A stretch of 64,000 nt of DNA, from contig CAMVOK010000011.1 in assembly GCA_947169115.1 (NCBI GenBank), forward strand, positions 28,555 through 92,554. Reading direction: 5' to 3'. The notes below the pieces were generated by a model. It searched no databases and was not told where the DNA came from. It was given only the letters and a program-made list of their open reading frames with translations. This document shows positions 60,426 to 64,000 of this stretch, one piece after another. The position numbers and the translations under genes were made by a program. The stretch is from an uncultured Prevotellaceae bacterium. Its GTDB lineage: Bacteria > Bacteroidota > Bacteroidia > Bacteroidales > Bacteroidaceae. How positions within the stretch are numbered: position 1 is the first letter of the stretch; each line of letters starts with the position of its first letter.

Positions 60426-61478
60426 ATGACGGAAGAGCAAATAGCAAGGAAGAAGGAATATGTGGGGGAGAAGAAAGCCTCGATGAAGCGCCGTGACGAC
60501 CATCACGACTACACCGAGCGGCGGATGTATATGATAACTCTGGAAGTAGAGGGGCGAAGGCCGCTGTTTGGACGGATTGTGGGCGATGCGCTGGCAGAGC
60601 GGGGAGGCAAGGACGAGCCTCGCATGGAGCTGAGCGAACTGGGCAAGGCCGTAGAAAGCGAATGGATGGGTATTCACGGGCACTACCCACAGATAGAGGT
60701 GATGGCCGTTCAGATGATGCCCGATCACATGCACGGCATCCTCTTTGTACGCGACCGTTTGCCCGTGCACTTAGGGCAGGTGATTTCGGGTTTTAAAGCT
60801 GGCTGCCGGAAAGTTTTAAGAGCAGCGGCAGAGAGAACGAGAGCTGCGGCAAAACAGCAGCCTGCAGAGAAGACGGAGCTGAGTTCTCAGCAGGTGACGG
60901 CTTTGCCGTTGCAAGAACCCTATTCCCCGCTATTTGCAAAGGGCTACAACGACCTGATTCTTCGCTCCTACGATGAGCTCCCCGTGTGGCAGAACTACCT
61001 GCACGACAACCCTCGGCGGTTGCTGATGAAACGCAGCCGACCTGAATGGCTGCGACCTTTTTTCTATCTCCAAATAGGAAAGCACTGCTATAGCGGCATT
61101 GGGAACAAGGGATTGCTAAAAGCTACGAAACGGAAAGCCGTAAGAGTCTCGCGCAGACTAACCGAAGCACAAATCACTGAAGAAGTGGAGCAATACCTGA
61201 AAGAAGCCAGAGAAGGCTGTGTGCTAGTGTCGCCAGCCATATCACCTGGCGAGAAACGTGTGATGAGAGCGGCCTTCGATGCTGGCTTTCCCACTATAGT
61301 GATAATGGAGAACGGCTTCACTCCTCTATCGAAGCCACATGGAGAGCAATTCTACGCTTGCGCAAAAGGCTTGTTGTTGATGTTGTCACCTTGGGAACAT
61401 CACAATGACAAACGGAAGATTACTGCCCAGCAGTGTTCCGAAATGAACCTGATGGCCTTAGAGATAGCCGGTGGGTGA
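60426..61478 (+). CDS. REP-associated tyrosine transposase (RAYT, Y1 HUH family) with extra C-terminal domain
   Basis: A 350-aa protein. Residues 1-203 match the Y1/TnpA_REP HUH nuclease fold: the metal-binding H-M-H (101-103) in VQMMPDHMHGILFV, the helix LGQVISGFKAGCRKVLR, and YNDLILRSYDELPVWQNYLH with the probable catalytic Tyr191 just before DNPRR. RAYTs nick and join single-stranded REP hairpins, and REP-like hairpins flank this gene on both sides. The linker (about 139-152) is itself encoded by a REP-like sequence. Residues about 205-350 are an additional alpha/beta domain (VLVSPAISPGEKRVMRAAFD, FPTIVIMENGFTPLSKPHGE) resembling DprA/SLOG-type Rossmann folds. This part is absent from standard RAYTs of 150-230 aa. 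Own promoter; likely domesticated. Confidence 0.85.
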   Translation: MTEEQIARKKEYVGEKKASMKRRDDHHDYTERRMYMITLEVEGRRPLFGRIVGDALAERGGKDEPRMELSELGKAVESEWMGIHGHYPQIEVMAVQMMPDHMHGILFVRDRLPVHLGQVISGFKAGCRKVLRAAAERTRAAAKQQPAEKTELSSQQVTALPLQEPYSPLFAKGYNDLILRSYDELPVWQNYLHDNPRRLLMKRSRPEWLRPFFYLQIGKHCYSGIGNKGLLKATKRKAVRVSRRLTEAQITEEVEQYLKEAREGCVLVSPAISPGEKRVMRAAFDAGFPTIVIMENGFTPLSKPHGEQFYACAKGLLLMLSPWEHHNDKRKITAQQCSEMNLMALEIAGG

Positions 61479-61480
61479 GG

Positions 61481-61513
61481 GTAGTGGCGAAACCGCTACC
61501 TACGAAGAAGGAA
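61481..61513. repeat. REP-like hairpin downstream of the RAYT gene
   Basis: GTAGTGG-CGAAA-CCGCTAC (one G-T pair) lies 3 nt after the RAYT stop and is followed by CTACGAAGAAGGAA. The same loop and the same tail motif TACG[AG]A[AG]AAGG[AG]AA are seen upstream at 60260. Confidence 0.7.
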
Positions 61514-61581
61514 TAGCAAGCCGCAGTGAAGGGGCTGATGATTGCAGCAAAACCTTATGGCAACAAGTTATAGAATCTTTA

Positions 61582-62163
61582 TCACTCCGAAGGAACATAC
61601 TCCTCGGAGCGGGTGATGACCTGCGTGTTGGCAGGGTCGCTGTCGGCCTCGCGGAACCAGTCGCTGTACTGGATGTAGTGGGCGGCATAGGTTTTGTTCA
61701 GGGTCTGTGCCTGTTCGGGATCCACCTTCTTGATGAACTTGGCAGGAACGCCGCCCCACAGTTCACCATCGCCGATTTGGGTGTTCGACAACACCAGGGC
61801 ACCGGCGGCAACTATCGCTCCCTTGCCCACGACGGCGTGGTCGAGCACCGTTGCCCCCATGCCAATGAGAGCTCCGTCCTTGACCTCGCAGCCATGTAGG
61901 GTGACACTATGACCGATGGTGACATCGTCGCCCAGAACGCAAGGGGCCTTGCCGTTGAGCGTGTGGATGCAGGAATTGTCCTGGATGTTGGTGCGATTGC
62001 CAATCTTGATGTAATGTACGTCGCCACGAACGACGGCATTGAACCAAACGGTGCAGTCGTCGCCCATCTCCACATCGCCTACGATAACCGCTCCTTCTGA
62101 GAAGTAGCAATGCTTGCCGAAGCGGGGGGCAGGCATGCCTTTGAGTTTCTTGATTATAGCCAT
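61582..62163 (-). CDS. Gamma-carbonic anhydrase-like hexapeptide-repeat protein
   Basis: A 193-aa protein of the gamma-class carbonic anhydrase / YrdA-PaaY-like family. I start it at ATG 62163 (MAIIKKLKG), because the TTG-started extension to 62181 reads into a repeat array. The left-handed beta-helix is clear: FSEGAVIVGDVEMGDDCTVW, FNAVVRGDVHYIKIGNRTNI, QDNSCIHTL, VTIGHSVTLHGCEVKDGALI, and a C-terminal helix. Metal-binding His residues (VTIGH, LHG) and the R-G-D / Q-D segment are conserved. It may hydrate CO2 or act as an acyl-/thioesterase-like relative. Cytoplasmic. Confidence 0.88.
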   Translation of the reverse strand: MAIIKKLKGMPAPRFGKHCYFSEGAVIVGDVEMGDDCTVWFNAVVRGDVHYIKIGNRTNIQDNSCIHTLNGKAPCVLGDDVTIGHSVTLHGCEVKDGALIGMGATVLDHAVVGKGAIVAAGALVLSNTQIGDGELWGGVPAKFIKKVDPEQAQTLNKTYAAHYIQYSDWFREADSDPANTQVITRSEEYVPSE

Positions 62164-62173
62164 ATTTCTTGTG

Positions 62174-62235
62174 AATGTCAAATGTTAAATGTCAAATGTT
62201 CGACGATAGCCAATTCTATATTTTACATTTTACAT
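62174..62235. repeat. AAATGTCAAATGTT / TTTTACATTTTACAT-type repeats
   Basis: Tandem 10-bp units of TCAAATGTTA (62174-62201) precede the carbonic-anhydrase-like gene. A second run, ATTTTACATTTTACATCC (62219-62236), supplies the last codons (VKCKI-stop) of the aminopeptidase gene. Confidence 0.7.
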
Positions 62236-63994
62236 CCCCTTGTAGAGGGGCTGTTGCTTCTCTTAGCCACTCGCGGTCAGCTTCGTCATCGAGCAGGGGG
62301 GATAGTTCCTGATAAACGAGTTCGTGATAGTTGTTTAGCCATTCCACTTCGTCGGGCGTCATCATTTCGAGTCGAATGGGGGTGGTGTCGATGGGACAGA
62401 GGGTGAGCGGCTCGAACTGGAGAAACTCGCCAAATTCCCCGTCGCAGTAGTGGGTGATGAGCATGGTGTTTTCCGTACGGCAACCATGTTTGCCAGCCTT
62501 GTAGATACCCGGTTCGTTGGTCAGTGTCATACCAGCTACCAAGGGTGCTGGCATGTAGTTCATGCGGATTTGGTGAGGCCCTTCGTGTACGTTGAGGTAC
62601 GAACCCACGCCATGTCCTGTGCCGTGCAGGAAATTGAGACCCTGTTGCCACATGGCATAACGAGCCAGAATGTCGAGCTGTGTGCCACTGCTGCCCGCAG
62701 GAAATTTTGCCATAGCCAGACGGATGTGTCCCTTCAGCACCAACGTGCAGTCGGTCATCTCCTCCTCCGTAAGCGGACCAAGCGCGATGGTGCGGGTGAT
62801 ATCTGTAGTGCCATCCTGATACTGGGCGCCGCTGTCGAGCAGAAGCAGTCCGCGTGGTTCCAGAGGGATGTCGGTTTCGGGTGTGGCCTCGTAGTGTACG
62901 ATAGCCCCATGTGCTCCGTAGCCGGCGATGGTGTCAAAGGATATGTCGCGGAAGAGCGGTTGTTCGGCACGTAGGGAAGTCAGTTTGCGGTCGATGCTTA
63001 TTTCACTCTCTCCACCAGCTTCCACGGCAGGTTTCAACCAGCGGAGGAACTTCACGAGAGCTATGCCGTCCTTGCGCATGGCACTCTGGTAGCCGCGTAT
63101 CTCGGCCTCGTTCTTGATGGCCTTCATGGGGGAGATCAGTGAAGAATGAAGAGTAAAGGGCGAAGAATTATGTGTGGTGGACGTGAGCGTCGAGTTGCAG
63201 GTTGAGGGGTCAATGACGATGTTCCCTTCCGGACACCTTACGTTGGCATAGTCGTCGGTCTCTATGCCCTGTTGTGTTAAATATTGCCGAATCTCGTTGG
63301 TAAGTTTTTGGGGTAGAGTATAGAGCGTGGCTTTGTCCATCGTTACCGCCAGATAGCTGACAAAGAGCGGACAGCAATGTACGTCGGTGCCACGCAGGTT
63401 GGTGAGCCAGGCAATGTCATCGAGTTGGGTGATAAGGATGCCGTCGGCGTGTAGCTTCTCCAGTTCCTTGCGCAGCCGTTCTAACTTGTGGCTTGCCTCC
63501 TCGCCGGCAAACTCGATGGGTTGGATTTCTATGGGATAGAGAGGAATGGAGGGCCGATTCTCCCAAAGTTCGGCAGCAGGGTCGGGAGCCAGTTGTAGTT
63601 CCATTCCTTCGAACTCCAGTTCCTGTCGCAGTTGGCGTACGCTGTCGGTGGTGTTCACCCAGCCGTCCACGCCTACGCGACTGCCTTTGGGCAACACCTG
63701 TCCGAGCCACTGGGCGATGGTGGGTGTTTCTGCCAGTTTCTCCTTCATCAGTTGGAAGGGAGTACCTTGCAACTGCTCCTCGGCAGCCAGCCAGTAGCGG
63801 CTGTCTGTCCAAAGGGCGGCATCCGCAAGGGTAACCACGGCAGTGCCGGCTGACCCGTTGAACCCACTTATCCATTCGCGTGTCTTCCAGTGGTCGGGAA
63901 CATACTCGCCGCAATGTGGGTCGGTACTGGGGAAAATGAAAGCCGCGAGGTCGTGTTCGCGGAGCCATTGGCGGAGGGATTCAACCTTATTCAT
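62216..63994 (-). CDS. M24 family Xaa-Pro aminopeptidase
   Basis: A 592-aa aminopeptidase P-like enzyme that removes N-terminal residues before proline; cytoplasmic, no signal peptide. Two creatinase-type N-terminal domains (FIFPSTDPHCGEYVPDHWKT, WTDSRYWLAAEEQLQG) precede the pita-bread catalytic domain. All five dimanganese ligands are present: Asp387, Asp398 (DSGAQYQDGTTDITRT), His461 (GTGHGVG), Glu494 (NEPGIY) and Glu528 (FEPLTL). Residues about 275-286, at the domain boundary, are a low-complexity insert (SSPFTLHSSL) encoded by TTCACCC-type repeat DNA. The start codon lies 6 nt from the window edge; the gene is complete. Confidence 0.95.
   Translation of the reverse strand: MNKVESLRQWLREHDLAAFIFPSTDPHCGEYVPDHWKTREWISGFNGSAGTAVVTLADAALWTDSRYWLAAEEQLQGTPFQLMKEKLAETPTIAQWLGQVLPKGSRVGVDGWVNTTDSVRQLRQELEFEGMELQLAPDPAAELWENRPSIPLYPIEIQPIEFAGEEASHKLERLRKELEKLHADGILITQLDDIAWLTNLRGTDVHCCPLFVSYLAVTMDKATLYTLPQKLTNEIRQYLTQQGIETDDYANVRCPEGNIVIDPSTCNSTLTSTTHNSSPFTLHSSLISPMKAIKNEAEIRGYQSAMRKDGIALVKFLRWLKPAVEAGGESEISIDRKLTSLRAEQPLFRDISFDTIAGYGAHGAIVHYEATPETDIPLEPRGLLLLDSGAQYQDGTTDITRTIALGPLTEEEMTDCTLVLKGHIRLAMAKFPAGSSGTQLDILARYAMWQQGLNFLHGTGHGVGSYLNVHEGPHQIRMNYMPAPLVAGMTLTNEPGIYKAGKHGCRTENTMLITHYCDGEFGEFLQFEPLTLCPIDTTPIRLEMMTPDEVEWLNNYHELVYQELSPLLDDEADREWLREATAPLQGDVKCKI
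63138..63170 (-). repeat. In-frame TTCACCC-type insertion in the aminopeptidase gene
   Basis: On the coding strand TAATTCTTCGCCCTTTACTC then TTCATTCTTCACT encodes NSSPFTLHSSLI between the N-terminal and catalytic domains. Same repeat family as in priA and the GH127 gene. Confidence 0.7.
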
Positions 63995-64000
63995 AATAAA

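Overview
The window is chromosomal DNA of a Bacteroidota bacterium, most likely a gut or rumen Prevotella-type species (Prevotellaceae). Evidence: a type IX secretion (T9SS) operon; many secreted proteins ending in a T9SS-style tail (Y-x-L-x-G-R ... G-[IV]-Y-[IV]-x-N-G-K-K-V-V-V-K); repeated Bacteroidota promoters (TTTG about 19-20 nt before TAnnTTTG); lipoboxes; and housekeeping genes (priA, gltX, waaA, a PgpH-type HD hydrolase, sstT) of Bacteroidota type. No tRNA, rRNA, CRISPR array, prophage or SusC/SusD pair was seen.

Left part (1-18 kb): two tandem paralogous secreted discoidin-type proteins on the minus strand (the first runs off the left edge), a DUF4954 beta-helix protein, a short methyltransferase-derived ORF, a PduO-type cobalamin adenosyltransferase and a DUF2795 protein. 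A MITE-like inverted-repeat element follows. Then comes a tightly coupled minus-strand operon: a secreted T9SS-tailed protein, a 65-aa small protein, a fimbrillin-like/PI-PLC lipoprotein and a FISUMP-like protein. A 22-bp iteron-like array lies between this operon's promoter and the divergent promoter of the next region.

Central part (17.9-40.5 kb): a sialic-acid/mucin-directed cluster of three very large T9SS cargo genes on the plus strand: GH20 hexosaminidase + GH33 sialidase (2491 aa), papain-like protease + adhesion modules + GH33 sialidase (3411 aa), and a stand-alone GH33 sialidase (1054 aa). The first two share a 3.0-kb 3' block, including a following 56-aa gene, that appears identical at DNA level. 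An intact IS982-family element with a 7-bp target duplication sits between the promoter and the start codon of the first gene.

Right part (40.5-64 kb): the T9SS core operon porP-gldK-gldL-gldM-gldN with an outer-membrane barrel gene and priA; then a PgpH-like HD hydrolase, two lipoproteins, sstT, gltX, waaA, a GH127-type glycosidase, a REP-associated tyrosine transposase (RAYT) with an extra C-terminal domain and flanking REP-like hairpins, a gamma-carbonic-anhydrase-like protein and an M24 Xaa-Pro aminopeptidase.

Two themes cut across the window. First, the giant enzymes lie directly beside genes for the secretion machine that probably exports them. Second, short low-complexity tandem repeats recur immediately 5' of start codons (CTATAG, AATTCGTAA and TTCTCAA types), and related TTCACCC-type repeats are inserted in frame inside unrelated genes (priA, GH127, Xaa-Pro aminopeptidase).
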